Made by a program: the position numbers and the translations under genes | Notes under the pieces: model-generated | The model's input: the letters and a program-made list of their open reading frames with translations, nothing else | Databases searched by the model: none | Told to the model about the DNA's origin: nothing | Shown: positions 34,844 through 42,312 of the stretch, piece after piece | Layout: each line of letters starts with the position of its first letter | Position numbering within the stretch: position 1 is the first letter of the stretch | Source of the DNA: Alphaproteobacteria bacterium | Lineage (GTDB): Bacteria; Pseudomonadota; Alphaproteobacteria; Rhizobiales; Aestuariivirgaceae | Direction of reading: 5' to 3' | Assembly: GCA_024640405.1 (NCBI GenBank) | Contig: JAHEFB010000041.1 | Coordinates: 1 to 42,938, forward strand | Length of the DNA stretch: 42,938 bases

Positions 34844-35593
34844 ATGATGACAATACAGAACATGCAATTTGAAACAGCAATGCATCTTGGCGTGTTGCCC
34901 AGCAGCCGGCTGGAAGAAATGGCCGAAGCAGGCCGCATCGTAAAAGAGATGTTGAGGGTGTTGACAAAATCCAGCCAGAACATGGTGGGGCAATGCCTTG
35001 CAAACCAGGGCACGTTTTATGAGCTTGACCATTATCCGAAGGGCGATGTGTATGACGATCAGACCCATTCGCAATATTACTATCATGCCCACAGACCTGA
35101 TTCCGGCGAACATGGACATTTTCATACCTTCCTGAGGGCTGCAGGCATGCCAAAGGGTATCCAGCCTGTTCCCTATAAAGGCAAGGCCAAGCGGCCCGAG
35201 GGCAAGGATGCATTGACGCATTTTGTAGCCTTTTCAATGGATCGTCCCGGCAATCCGATTGGCCTGTTCACGACAAATCGCTGGGTCACGGACGAAACCT
35301 TCTATGCCGCAGAGGACGTTATCGCACTGCTCGACAGTTTCGAGATGGATTTGACCTACCCTTGCCTGGCTACCAATCGCGCCCTGAGTGCACTGATGCG
35401 GTTGTTTCGGCCGCAAATCGAAAAGCTTCTGATCGAGCGCGATTCGACAATGAAGCGCTGGGCAGCGATGAAACCCGGCATTGATGTCTACGAGGATCGC
35501 GATCTGGAAGTAACTTCCATAATGGACATCAATATAGACAGGCAGATTGCAGCCGTTGAAAAGGCACTGGCTGATATACGCAATGTGGCGTGA
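34844..35593 (+). CDS. Conserved protein of unknown function with His-rich segment
   Basis: This 249-residue protein has no signal peptide. It carries a striking YYYHAHRPDSGEHGHFHTFLR segment at about 77-97 with five His near acidic residues, likely metal-binding, then THFVAFSMDRPGNPIGLFTTNRWVTDETF and a helical C-terminus ending MDINIDRQIAAVEKALADIR. It may belong to the DUF6969 group, from memory and unverified. The function is unknown. It is the first gene on the plus strand before the cytochrome/CNPC cluster, separated by 330 bases and a terminator-like hairpin, so membership of that operon is uncertain. No strong ribosome site precedes the twin ATG start. Confidence 0.7.
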   Translation: MMTIQNMQFETAMHLGVLPSSRLEEMAEAGRIVKEMLRVLTKSSQNMVGQCLANQGTFYELDHYPKGDVYDDQTHSQYYYHAHRPDSGEHGHFHTFLRAAGMPKGIQPVPYKGKAKRPEGKDALTHFVAFSMDRPGNPIGLFTTNRWVTDETFYAAEDVIALLDSFEMDLTYPCLATNRALSALMRLFRPQIEKLLIERDSTMKRWAAMKPGIDVYEDRDLEVTSIMDINIDRQIAAVEKALADIRNVA

Positions 35594-35599
35594 TACCCG

Positions 35600-35653
35600 A
35601 AAACCCTCAGTGTGACGTTGCTGGTTGAAGTTGTCGGCACTGATGGGTTTTTC
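35600..35653 (+). terminator. Imperfect terminator after the unknown-function gene
   Basis: AAAACCCTCAGTG pairs with CACTGATGGGTTTTT (one bulged base) across a 25-base loop and runs into TTTTTC. The rest of the gap to 35923 shows no gene I can support; the cytochrome c promoter must lie in it. Confidence 0.5.
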
Positions 35654-35923
35654 AATTGATTATTGCCTGCAAGACCCTCTGCGGCTCGACAATCTCAGGC
35701 GCACCACAATAGAAAACCCGCGCAACGCAATGGGCAAAACCAAATGGGACCGGTGCAGATACCCGGCAAGACTGCACAACAATTGTCTATCCTGGCCACG
35801 CCCGGCAGGTCTCACGCCGATCTCAAATTTCCTTCGGCGCCGCTCTTGACCTTCCTGTTGCTGGAAGCATTACAAGGGAAACCGAACTTATTGGACATTC
35901 ACAACCCGATTGAGTGATTTGCA

Positions 35924-36349
35924 ATGGGAACATTTGCGAAATATGCCGCAATTCTTGCCGGTATTGTGATCATTACCGCGACCGGTTTCATCATGTTTGG
36001 CGCTCCAGCCAAACACCAGGCACACACCGGCGCTGCAATTGTTGCTGTGAATATGCCGACACTCAGTCCAGCGGCAGAAACCGGGCAAAAACTGTTCATT
36101 GCCAAATGCGCGCTCTGCCATGGAGCCAACGCGGATGGCCGTGAAGGAAAGGGCCCTCCTCTCATTCACAAGATTTATGAACCAGGCCATCATGGCGACG
36201 CGTCTTTTCAATCGGCAGCCCTGAACGGCGTCAGATCGCACCATTGGCGTTTTGGAAACATGCCTGCGGTATCAGACATCAAACTCGAGGAAGTTGACCT
36301 CATAATCGCCTATGTGCGCGAAGTTCAGCGACACAATGGCATAAAGTGA
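35924..36349 (+). CDS. Membrane-anchored monohaem cytochrome c
   Basis: This 141-residue class I cytochrome c has an N-terminal signal/anchor helix (about 8-28, YAAILAGIVIITATGFIMFG). The haem site is CALCH (Cys62-His66) in GQKLFIAKCALCHGANADGREGKGPPL, and the axial methionine is probably in RFGNMPAVSD near residue 108. It would carry single electrons in the periplasm. It is 13 bases upstream of a cytochrome c' gene and heads the cluster that ends with the P460 protein, so it may be that protein's electron partner. The ribosome site is weak. Confidence 0.88.
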   Translation: MGTFAKYAAILAGIVIITATGFIMFGAPAKHQAHTGAAIVAVNMPTLSPAAETGQKLFIAKCALCHGANADGREGKGPPLIHKIYEPGHHGDASFQSAALNGVRSHHWRFGNMPAVSDIKLEEVDLIIAYVREVQRHNGIK

Positions 36350-36362
36350 AGGTATCCCAATC

Positions 36363-36821
36363 ATGAAGAACCACCGCCTGACAATGTTCTTGCTTGTTTT
36401 CGTAACAGTATCATCGGGTTATTCACTGGCTCACAAAGGTGCGACCGGCATTGTAAAACAGCGAATGGAGGCAATGTCAGACATTGGCAAGCAAATGAAA
36501 GCCATGGCCGCCATGTTGAAAGGTGAATTGGCGTTTGACGCCAATGCCATACAGGATTCTGCCAACGTAATCGCAGGTCATGCGCGCAATATTCCCGACA
36601 TGTTTCCGGAAGGTTCCAACAATAAACCAAGTGAAGCGTTGCCTGTCGTGTGGTCGCGATGGGATGACTTCATCAAGCTGGGATCCAAGATGGAGGCCAG
36701 CGCTGCATCATTGGCAAAAGCCGCAAGCTCTGCCCGGAGCATGGCAGGCCTGAAGGATCAAATCATTGCCGTGGGCAGGAGTTGCAAATCCTGTCACAGG
36801 GACTTCAGGCAGGCCAAATAG
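36363..36821 (+). CDS. Cytochrome c' (class II)
   Basis: This 152-residue protein has a signal peptide (residues 1-23, cleavage after SLA) and a four-helix-bundle sequence. The C-terminal haem site CKSCHRDFR (Cys144-His148) and the LPVVWSRWDDF segment near 92-102 are characteristic of cytochrome c'. Members bind NO at a five-coordinate haem and protect against or buffer nitric oxide in the periplasm. It sits between cytochrome c and the SUMF1 gene (gaps of 13 and 27 bases), implying one operon. An NO or N-oxide link to the P460 protein downstream is plausible. Confidence 0.88.
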   Translation: MKNHRLTMFLLVFVTVSSGYSLAHKGATGIVKQRMEAMSDIGKQMKAMAAMLKGELAFDANAIQDSANVIAGHARNIPDMFPEGSNNKPSEALPVVWSRWDDFIKLGSKMEASAASLAKAASSARSMAGLKDQIIAVGRSCKSCHRDFRQAK

Positions 36822-36848
36822 CCTTTCTCCTCCAACCGCGGACCAGCC

Positions 36849-37745
36849 ATGCAATTGCTGACGCTCAAATCTCTTTTCAGGACAGAAAGATCGACAATCT
36901 TCCTGTTTGTCTTGCTGTCACTGCTGGCCGTGACGCCGCTGCCGGTTGACGCCCTTGAGGTCGACACCGTCAATGTGCCTGCAGGTTCCTTCATACAGGG
37001 ATCCGACCGGGCTGAACGGGAGGCCGCCTACATACTGGACGAGGCTGCCTATGGTCATTCCATTACCCGTAAGAACAAATGGTATGAGCAGGAACCGGCC
37101 AGAAAATCCATCGAGTTGCCGTCATTCAACATCATGCGCATGCCCGTTACCAATGCGCTCTACGCCCGCTTCATAAAGGCGACCCAACATCGTGCACCTG
37201 ATGTGGACCGGAAAACCTGGGATGGCTATCGGCTAGTCCACCCATACAAGCGCACTCGACAGTTTGCCTGGACGGACGGAAAGCCGCCCAAGGGGCGTGA
37301 ATTGCATCCGGTGGTCTTGGTGTCACGCGCAGACGCGGAAAGTTTCGCCACATGGCTTGGCACGCAGACCGGCAAGATATGGATGCTGCCTACTGAGCAG
37401 CAATGGGAAAAAGCCGCGCGCGGAACAGATGGCAACAGGTTCCCATGGGGCAACACTTACAACCCGGACTTGCTCAACAGCCACGACAAGGGGCCGTTTA
37501 CCACCATGCCGGTTGGCAGTTTTGCGAAGGGCGCAAGCCCTTTTGGCCTGCTTGATGGCGCAGGACAGGTGTTTGAGTGGACAGGAACCGCCACGTCGTC
37601 ACACCGAACTATCGTCAAGGGCGGTTCGTGGGATGACAGCGGGTGCGGTGTCTGCCGGCCCGCTGCCAGGCATTCACGGCCAAACGATATCAAACATATC
37701 CTGATCGGGTTCCGCCTGGTTCACAATTCCCTCACGGCAAATTGA
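36849..37745 (+). CDS. Exported SUMF1/FGE-sulfatase domain protein
   Basis: This 298-residue protein has an N-terminal signal or anchor (about 14-36) and a SUMF1 (formylglycine-generating-enzyme-like) domain from 40 to 293. Visible are VPAGSFIQGSD, FNIMRMPVTNALYARFI, PVVLVSRADAESFATWL, LPTEQQWEKAARG, FPWGNTYNPDLLN, GAGQVFEWTG and VKGGSWDD, ending in IGFRLV. Canonical FGE has two active-site cysteines four residues apart after GGS; here Cys266 and Cys269 are two residues apart (SGCGVCRPAARHS), so chemistry may differ or be lost. It is immediately upstream of two secreted proteins made of C-N-P-C repeats, whose Cys-x-Pro core recalls the FGE target Cys-x-Pro-x-Arg. They are plausible substrates, untested. 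Confidence 0.85.
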   Translation: MQLLTLKSLFRTERSTIFLFVLLSLLAVTPLPVDALEVDTVNVPAGSFIQGSDRAEREAAYILDEAAYGHSITRKNKWYEQEPARKSIELPSFNIMRMPVTNALYARFIKATQHRAPDVDRKTWDGYRLVHPYKRTRQFAWTDGKPPKGRELHPVVLVSRADAESFATWLGTQTGKIWMLPTEQQWEKAARGTDGNRFPWGNTYNPDLLNSHDKGPFTTMPVGSFAKGASPFGLLDGAGQVFEWTGTATSSHRTIVKGGSWDDSGCGVCRPAARHSRPNDIKHILIGFRLVHNSLTAN

Positions 37746-37856
37746 AAATGCATGTGCGGAGTTTGACCCCAATCACCACATTCCCTCGTTAAGCTTGCTC
37801 CCGGGACTAATCGAGCAAACAGCCATCCTGGCGCAACCCAATGTGGAGACAAAATT

Positions 37857-38126
37857 ATGAAAATGCACAAATCCAAACTTCTTTCCGGCGCATCGGTACT
37901 ACCCGTCGTACTCGGCCTCGCCGCTGGCGCTGTTGTCCTGTCGCCGGTTGTCAGCGATGCGCCTGCCTATGCGACCTGCAACCCCTGCCAGGCAGCAAAA
38001 AAGGCTGCCTGCGGAGCCTGTAACCCATGCGCTGCTGCCAAGAAGGCTGCCTGCGGAGCCTGTAACCCATGTGCAGCCGCCAAGGCCTGCAATCCCTGCA
38101 ACCCCTGTTCTGCAGCCAAACAGTAG
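37857..38126 (+). CDS. Small exported CNPC-repeat protein
   Basis: This 89-residue protein has a signal peptide (about 1-39, LLSGASVLPVVLGLAAGAVVL, cleavage near AYA) followed by [22 protein letters not shown] repeats: four blocks, the last doubled as CNPCNPC, ending SAAKQ. The mature part has about 11 Cys in 50 residues, with Lys but no His or aromatic residues. The signal peptide is clearly homologous to that of the larger P460 protein downstream. GGAG lies eight bases before the ATG, and it has a strong terminator. It could be a metal- or thiol-rich partner, or a substrate of the SUMF1 protein, but function is unknown. Confidence 0.8.
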   Translation: MKMHKSKLLSGASVLPVVLGLAAGAVVLSPVVSDAPAYATCNPCQAAKKAACGACNPCAAAKKAACGACNPCAAAKACNPCNPCSAAKQ

Positions 38127-38152
38127 CCGCCGCTGAACTTTGTATTTTGCTG

Positions 38153-38185
38153 CCGCCGGTCATTTGCACGACCGGCGGTTTTTTT
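38153..38185 (+). terminator. Intrinsic terminator after the small CNPC gene
   Basis: CCGCCGGTC pairs perfectly with GACCGGCGG around an eight-base loop and is followed by seven T. It separates the small CNPC gene from the P460 gene, which therefore has its own promoter or depends on read-through. Confidence 0.92.
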
Positions 38186-38221
38186 GGATCACAGCAAGTT
38201 GAGGTTTTTACCCTTGATCGT

Positions 38222-38262
38222 GACTGGGGTGTACCAGTCCTGCACATTACAGTGCTGTAATG
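38222..38262. promoter_or_regulatory. Two tandem dyads upstream of the CNPC-P460 gene
   Basis: GACTGG-N6-CCAGTC (38222-38239) and CATTACAGTGCTGTAATG (38245-38262, 8-2-8 perfect) lie back to back between the terminator and the ribosome site. They could be operators for a dedicated regulator or a structured leader. Neither matches an FNR-type TTGAT-N4-ATCAA box. Confidence 0.5.
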
Positions 38263-38300
38263 TTCAAAATGTCGCACCGGCATCTTCAAGGAGGAAACCA

Positions 38301-39656
38301 ATGAAATCATTTACATCGAACCTGTTGAGAAGCGCTGCGGCACTTCCCATTGCACTTGGCCTATCAGCCGGTGTGGTGGCCGTTGGCGCAATCTGCGGAC
38401 CCCGTGTGGCGAGGGCTGCGTGTAATCCTTGTGCAGCAACCAAAGCTGCATGCAATCCATGCGCTGCGGCAAAAGCCTGCAACCCCTGCAACCCATGTGC
38501 GGCGGCCAAGGCCTGCAATCCATGCTCAGCGGCCAAGGCCTGCAATCCGTGCAACCCCTGTTCAGCTGCCAAGGCCTGCAATCCGTGCAACCCATGTTCG
38601 GCTGCCAAGGCTTGCAACCCGTGCAACCCATGTGCAGCAGCCAAGGCCTGCAACCCGTGTGCTGCCGCAAAAGCGTGCAATCCTTGCAACCCATGCGCAG
38701 CTGCCAAGGCCTGCAATCCGTGCAACCCGTGCAAGGCATCTGCCTGCAATCCCTGTAACCCGTGCAAGGCGGCCTGTGGTGCGTGCAACCCCTGCAATCC
38801 ATGCAATCCTTGTTCAGCTTCTGCCGGTGGAGCACCGACAGGCTGCTATGTTCCACGGCTGAAGACTGCTGCTGCCTGCAACCCGTGCGCCGCAGCAAAA
38901 GCCTGCAACCCGTGTAATCCCTGCTCTGCGGCCAAAGCGTGCAATCCTTGCAATCCCTGCGCGGCAGCAAAAGCCTGCAACCCGTGCAACCCATGCTCGG
39001 CTGCCAAGGCCTGTAATCCGTGCAACCCATGTGCAGCAGCCAAGGCATGCAACCCGTGTGCTGCAGCAAAGGCTTGCAATCCATGCAATCCGTGCGCTGC
39101 CGCGAAGGCCTGCAACCCCTGTAATCCGTGCAACCCGTGTGCAGCAGCAGAAAGCGCCGAACTGACAAACGAAGAAGCTGTGGTGCTGTATGATTGCCTG
39201 AAACCTGTAATGGCAAAATCCTATACGGGCGGAAAACACTGGGCGGCAACCCGGTGGAAAGGCTTTACCCGTGTCACGACACAGCCCTACATAAGTGCGA
39301 CCCACGGAGGCCGGATGGTGCAAAATCTGGTCAACAAGATCGGCCGGGATGCCTACAAAAAGTTCGACGACATCAAAACCGTGCCGATCGGATCAACAAT
39401 GGCTAAGCCAAGTTTCACCGTTGGCAAGGACGGGGAAGCAAAACTGGGCCCGCTCTTCATCATGGAAAAGATGACCAATGGCTTCAACGCCGATACCGCC
39501 AACTGGCGATATGCAGCCATTTTGCCGGGTGGCAACACGATGGGTGTCACCAAGGCAACCAACTCCGCCGGCGTGACGTTCTGCCATGAGTGTCATGTGT
39601 CAGGTGAAGACAACGACTATTTGCTGCTGGCACCCGAAGAGTATCGCGTGAAATAG
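38301..39656 (+). CDS. Exported CNPC-repeat protein with C-terminal cytochrome P460 domain
   Basis: This 451-residue protein has a signal peptide (1-39) and a Cys-rich repeat region (41-280) of CNPC-AAAKA and CNPCNPC-(A/S)AAKA units in two blocks joined by a linker (about 172-192, [20 protein letters not shown]). A cytochrome P460 domain (about 285-451) follows. That domain shows [36 protein letters not shown] and the haem site CHECH (428-432). P460 enzymes oxidise hydroxylamine or handle NO using a haem with an extra lysine crosslink. I count 36 CNP units and about 58 Cys in the repeat region, which contains no His and therefore no haem sites. AAGGAGG precedes the ATG. This fusion is unusual and is the centre of the candidate new system. 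Confidence 0.88.
   Translation: MKSFTSNLLRSAAALPIALGLSAGVVAVGAICGPRVARAACNPCAATKAACNPCAAAKACNPCNPCAAAKACNPCSAAKACNPCNPCSAAKACNPCNPCSAAKACNPCNPCAAAKACNPCAAAKACNPCNPCAAAKACNPCNPCKASACNPCNPCKAACGACNPCNPCNPCSASAGGAPTGCYVPRLKTAAACNPCAAAKACNPCNPCSAAKACNPCNPCAAAKACNPCNPCSAAKACNPCNPCAAAKACNPCAAAKACNPCNPCAAAKACNPCNPCNPCAAAESAELTNEEAVVLYDCLKPVMAKSYTGGKHWAATRWKGFTRVTTQPYISATHGGRMVQNLVNKIGRDAYKKFDDIKTVPIGSTMAKPSFTVGKDGEAKLGPLFIMEKMTNGFNADTANWRYAAILPGGNTMGVTKATNSAGVTFCHECHVSGEDNDYLLLAPEEYRVK
38421..39140 (+). repeat. In-frame coding repeat, 27 or 36 bases per unit
   Basis: The repeat codes for 9-residue (CNPCAAAKA) and 12-residue ([12 protein letters not shown]) units. Third-codon positions vary freely between units (AAC/AAT, CCG/CCA/CCC/CCT, TGC/TGT) while the protein motif is nearly invariant. 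This indicates an old array kept by selection on the protein, not a recent DNA expansion. Confidence 0.9.
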
Positions 39657-39683
39657 CAAGTCGCAAAATTTCCGAACAAGATG

Positions 39684-39721
39684 CCGGCGGAGTTGAAACA
39701 CTCCGCCGGATTTGGTTTCTT
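39684..39721 (+). terminator. Terminator after the CNPC-P460 gene
   Basis: CCGGCGGAGT pairs with ACTCCGCCGG (ten pairs) around TGAAAC, followed by ATTTGGTTTCTT. It lies 27 bases after the stop. Confidence 0.7.
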
Positions 39722-40213
39722 GGCGCTACAACGAGCGTCCTGAGAACAAGGTCTACCCAGCGCACGGCCCCCTTTGATGCTTCCGAGAGCCCTGAAGTTC
39801 ACTTACAGGGAAAAGTTGCGAGTGGGCCGGCGGTATCAGATCGCGTGCGCACTGAACCTCTGGTCTGTGAAATCTGTAATGAGAATGACGTGAACTTTAT
39901 GGTGAAACGATATCCAGAGGGCGGTGAAGGCAGGAAGTGGCAAGGCCGGATTGCTTCAGGCAACTGTTTACCTCAGCAACATTGCAAACAAGCCCGACAT
40001 GAATACAGTGTGATTGGATTGGCCCTCAGGAAAACTGGCCGCAACGTGCCTGTGTCGGAGGGGAGCTGGACGATGGGTACCTGATAGAAATCGTGGTGGT
40101 TGCGACGCTGTTGTATCTGTCCTTTTTCGCAGAGGCCGTTGTTCGCTGCCGACGCGGTGGATGGCGACACAATGTCCAAAGCAAATTGCTGAAAATTCTA
40201 GAAAATTAGAACC
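39722..40213. other. Gene-poor stretch
   Basis: Several short frames are open here but none has a ribosome site or recognisable motif. One frame from about 40014 to 40209 encodes a hydrophobic stretch (IVVVATLLYLSFFAEAVV) without a start codon and may be a gene fragment. I see no other feature. Confidence 0.4.
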
Positions 40214-40480
40214 AGGGTCAGGACCCATTAATGTTATCCATTCTGCGGGAGGATATTTTGCATCTGACAAGGCGAAAGGCCGAAGGAAACCTTATGGTCT
40301 TCAAGACCTTTCAACGATGTCAGGGGCAAAATAGACCCCGCCCTTCGGGTTTGAAGGAAAACACCCGCCTGAACTCGAAAAGTGCTCGAAAAGGCACAAA
40401 GCCTTGTCTTGCGCTTTTTCAACATCATTCGACTGGTTTCTTTCAAACAGAATTGCATAAGATTAATGGGTCGTGACCCT
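40214..40480. mobile_element. MITE-like element with terminal inverted repeats
   Basis: The left end AGGGTCAGGACCCATTAAT (continuing 6 bases more) is mirrored at the right end (40456-40480) with about 3 mismatches in 25, enclosing 267 bases without a transposase. The interior shares two blocks with 32734-32930 and contains a further imperfect stem (ATATTTTGC...CTGACA with TGTCAG...GCAAAATA). The right end reaches into the stop codon of the NTF2-like gene. No target-site duplication is visible. Confidence 0.65.
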
Positions 40481-40862
40481 AGGTATGGCCTGATGGAGCT
40501 TCCGTCATTGTAAACCTATCAATTGCCCAGAGCCATGTTCCATCTGTCTGGCGACGCGCTACCTCAGCAGTGACACTGCCGTCACTGAGGCAGGTTGACG
40601 TGAGCGCTAAGTCTCTACTTACGATTGCGGCACTTTGTTGCCCACGTGAAAACTTGACCCCGCGGTCATGGTACTTGGCAAACACGGCGCGTATTTGTTC
40701 TTTGCCGATTGCAAGCTGGCCTTCTCCATCATCCAGGACGGCAGTTGGCTCGTACAGGGCCACCATTCCCTCAATGTCCCCGGCCCACTGACGATCAATG
40801 AGTAAACGTTCCAATTCCTGAGGGTTTGACGCTGCTTTTCTGGAACTCTTGCTTTTCATCAT
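40479..40862 (-). CDS. SnoaL/NTF2-like protein
   Basis: This 127-residue soluble protein of the SnoaL-like (NTF2 fold) type has LERLLIDRQWAGDIEGMVALYEPTAVLDDGEGQLAIGKEQIRAVFAKYHDRG in residues 15-70 and ends with RQTDGTWLWAIDRFTM. Such proteins act as small isomerases, hydrolases or binding modules; the role here is unknown. The ATG at 40862 or the adjacent 40859 follows GGAG. Its TAG stop overlaps the right end of the MITE-like element, so its final residues may have been shaped by the insertion. Confidence 0.75.
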   Translation of the reverse strand: MMKSKSSRKAASNPQELERLLIDRQWAGDIEGMVALYEPTAVLDDGEGQLAIGKEQIRAVFAKYHDRGVKFSRGQQSAAIVSRDLALTSTCLSDGSVTAEVARRQTDGTWLWAIDRFTMTEAPSGHT

Positions 40863-40962
40863 CGTCTCCAAAACAATTCACTCACTCTCAACTCCGGCAA
40901 ATTGTAGCCGGATACTGGAATGGTGCCTTTATCCGCAATCACACAAAACCGGATACACCGGC

Positions 40963-42312
40963 TCAGACGTTGAGAAGCAGGAACTCTCTCTCCCAGGAGG
41001 AAATGACTTTTCGGTACTGGATCTGTTCTTCTTCCTTGACCGCCATGAAGGCTTCCACGAACCGCTGGCCCAGCACATTTTTCAATGGCCTGGAGTAATT
41101 CAGCTTGCTCATCGCATCATCAAGGTTGATCGGCAGGGAATGCGCATACCTGTAGGCGGATCCTTCAATTGGTGCGGTGGGTTCCAGCTTCTCCATCATG
41201 CCCAGATAGCCACAGGCCAGAGAAGCAGCAATGCACAGGTATGGGTTGGCGTCAGCGCCCGGCACCCGGTTTTCGATGCGGGTGTTTGCGGGATCGGAAT
41301 TCGGCATGCGCAACGGAGCCGTGCGATTGTCAATTCCCCAATGGGTGTTGGTCGGAGCATCGGAGTTTGGCACCAGGCGCCGGTAGGAATTCACGTTAGG
41401 CGCACAAAACCCCATGGCGGCTGGCAGGTAGCGCTGCAGTCCGGCAACATGGGACAGAAACAATCGTGAAGGCTTCTGGCCGCGTCCCTTGAAAAGATTG
41501 TTGCCGGTTTTGATGTCCAGCATTGACTGGTGCAAATGCATCGACGATCCGGGCTCATCCTGATGCGGCTTGGCCATGAACGTTGCGTAGACATCGTGCT
41601 TGAGAGCCGCCTGGCGCACCGTTCGTTTGAACAGGAACACCTGATCGGCAAGATCCAGCGGATCGCCATGGTTGAAATTGATTTCCAGCTGAGCCGGACC
41701 GCTCTCATGGCTGATGGTATCGAGGTCAATTTCCTGAGCTTCACAGAAGTCATAGATATCCTCGACAATGGGATCAAATTCGTTGGCGGCGTCGATACCG
41801 TATGCCTGCCCGACTTTCTCCGCCCTGCCGCTGGTTCCGACCGGCGGCTCGAGCGGATAATCGGCGTCAAGATTTTTCTTGACCAGATAAAATTCAAGTT
41901 CAGGCGCTACCATCGGTTTCCAGCCCTGCTCGGCATAAAGCCGTAAGACATGCTGCAATACATACCTGGGCGCGATGTCGACCGGATCGCCGTTCAGGTA
42001 ATAGCTGTCACAGATCACCTGGGCCGTCGGGTTGTCGTGCCAGGGGACGAGTTTCAGGGAGTTGAAATCCGGAACCAGATAAACATCGCCTGAAGCATCG
42101 GACACCGGCGAATCCTGCCAGGAATATTTACCGGTGACGGTCAGTATGAATATGTCTTCCGGCATGCGCATCGACGTGTTGCCGATACCTTTCAGAAACT
42201 TGTTTGCCGGCACGATCTTGCCACGAGGTGACCCGGCAGGATCAGGTACCAGGCACTCGATTTCATCAATGTTGTGCTTTGCCAACCAGTCTTGAAATTC
42301 TGCTATCGACAT
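40963..42312 (-). CDS. Glutamine synthetase family protein, PuuA-like
   Basis: This 449-residue protein of the type I glutamine synthetase fold shows MVAPELEFYLVKKN near 115-128, GPAQLEINFNHGDPLDLADQ near 205-224, TFMAKPHQDEPGSSMHLHQSM near 250-270 and NRTAPLRMP plus IENRVPGADANPYLCIAAS near 330-370. The pattern is that of gamma-glutamylamine ligases such as gamma-glutamylputrescine synthetase rather than GlnA. It would ligate glutamate to an amine using ATP. It is divergent from a second family member 174 bases away. With the GGT and the ureohydrolase remnant it suggests polyamine or amine metabolism, by context only. Confidence 0.85.
   Translation of the reverse strand: MSIAEFQDWLAKHNIDEIECLVPDPAGSPRGKIVPANKFLKGIGNTSMRMPEDIFILTVTGKYSWQDSPVSDASGDVYLVPDFNSLKLVPWHDNPTAQVICDSYYLNGDPVDIAPRYVLQHVLRLYAEQGWKPMVAPELEFYLVKKNLDADYPLEPPVGTSGRAEKVGQAYGIDAANEFDPIVEDIYDFCEAQEIDLDTISHESGPAQLEINFNHGDPLDLADQVFLFKRTVRQAALKHDVYATFMAKPHQDEPGSSMHLHQSMLDIKTGNNLFKGRGQKPSRLFLSHVAGLQRYLPAAMGFCAPNVNSYRRLVPNSDAPTNTHWGIDNRTAPLRMPNSDPANTRIENRVPGADANPYLCIAASLACGYLGMMEKLEPTAPIEGSAYRYAHSLPINLDDAMSKLNYSRPLKNVLGQRFVEAFMAVKEEEQIQYRKVISSWEREFLLLNV

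Noticed and set aside
35663..35917. 84-codon plus-strand frame upstream of cytochrome c
   Set aside because: Composition is not protein-like, no ribosome site, and two other frames are equally open.
35594..38300. FNR/DNR-type boxes (TTGAT-N4-ATCAA) in the cytochrome/CNPC cluster
   Set aside because: I looked for them because of the NO-related families and found only partial half-sites.
38421..39140. CRISPR or DNA-level tandem repeat
   Set aside because: Unit length is a multiple of three, stays in frame, and varies at synonymous sites; there are no unique spacers.
38421..39140. Multihaem cytochrome c region
   Set aside because: Haem attachment needs C-x-x-C-H; none of the CNPC units is followed by His. 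Only the C-terminal CHECH qualifies.
38264..39249. Long minus-strand frames over the CNPC repeat region (His/Leu/Gln-rich)
   Set aside because: They are reverse-strand reflections of the GC-rich coding repeat; the plus-strand frame has a signal peptide, a perfect ribosome site and a P460 domain.
39845..40084. 79-codon plus-strand frame after the P460 gene
   Set aside because: No ribosome site, no recognisable motif and no hydrophobic or domain pattern.
40214..40480. Target-site duplication around the MITE-like element
   Set aside because: Flanking bases (ACC on the left, AGG on the right) do not form a direct repeat.
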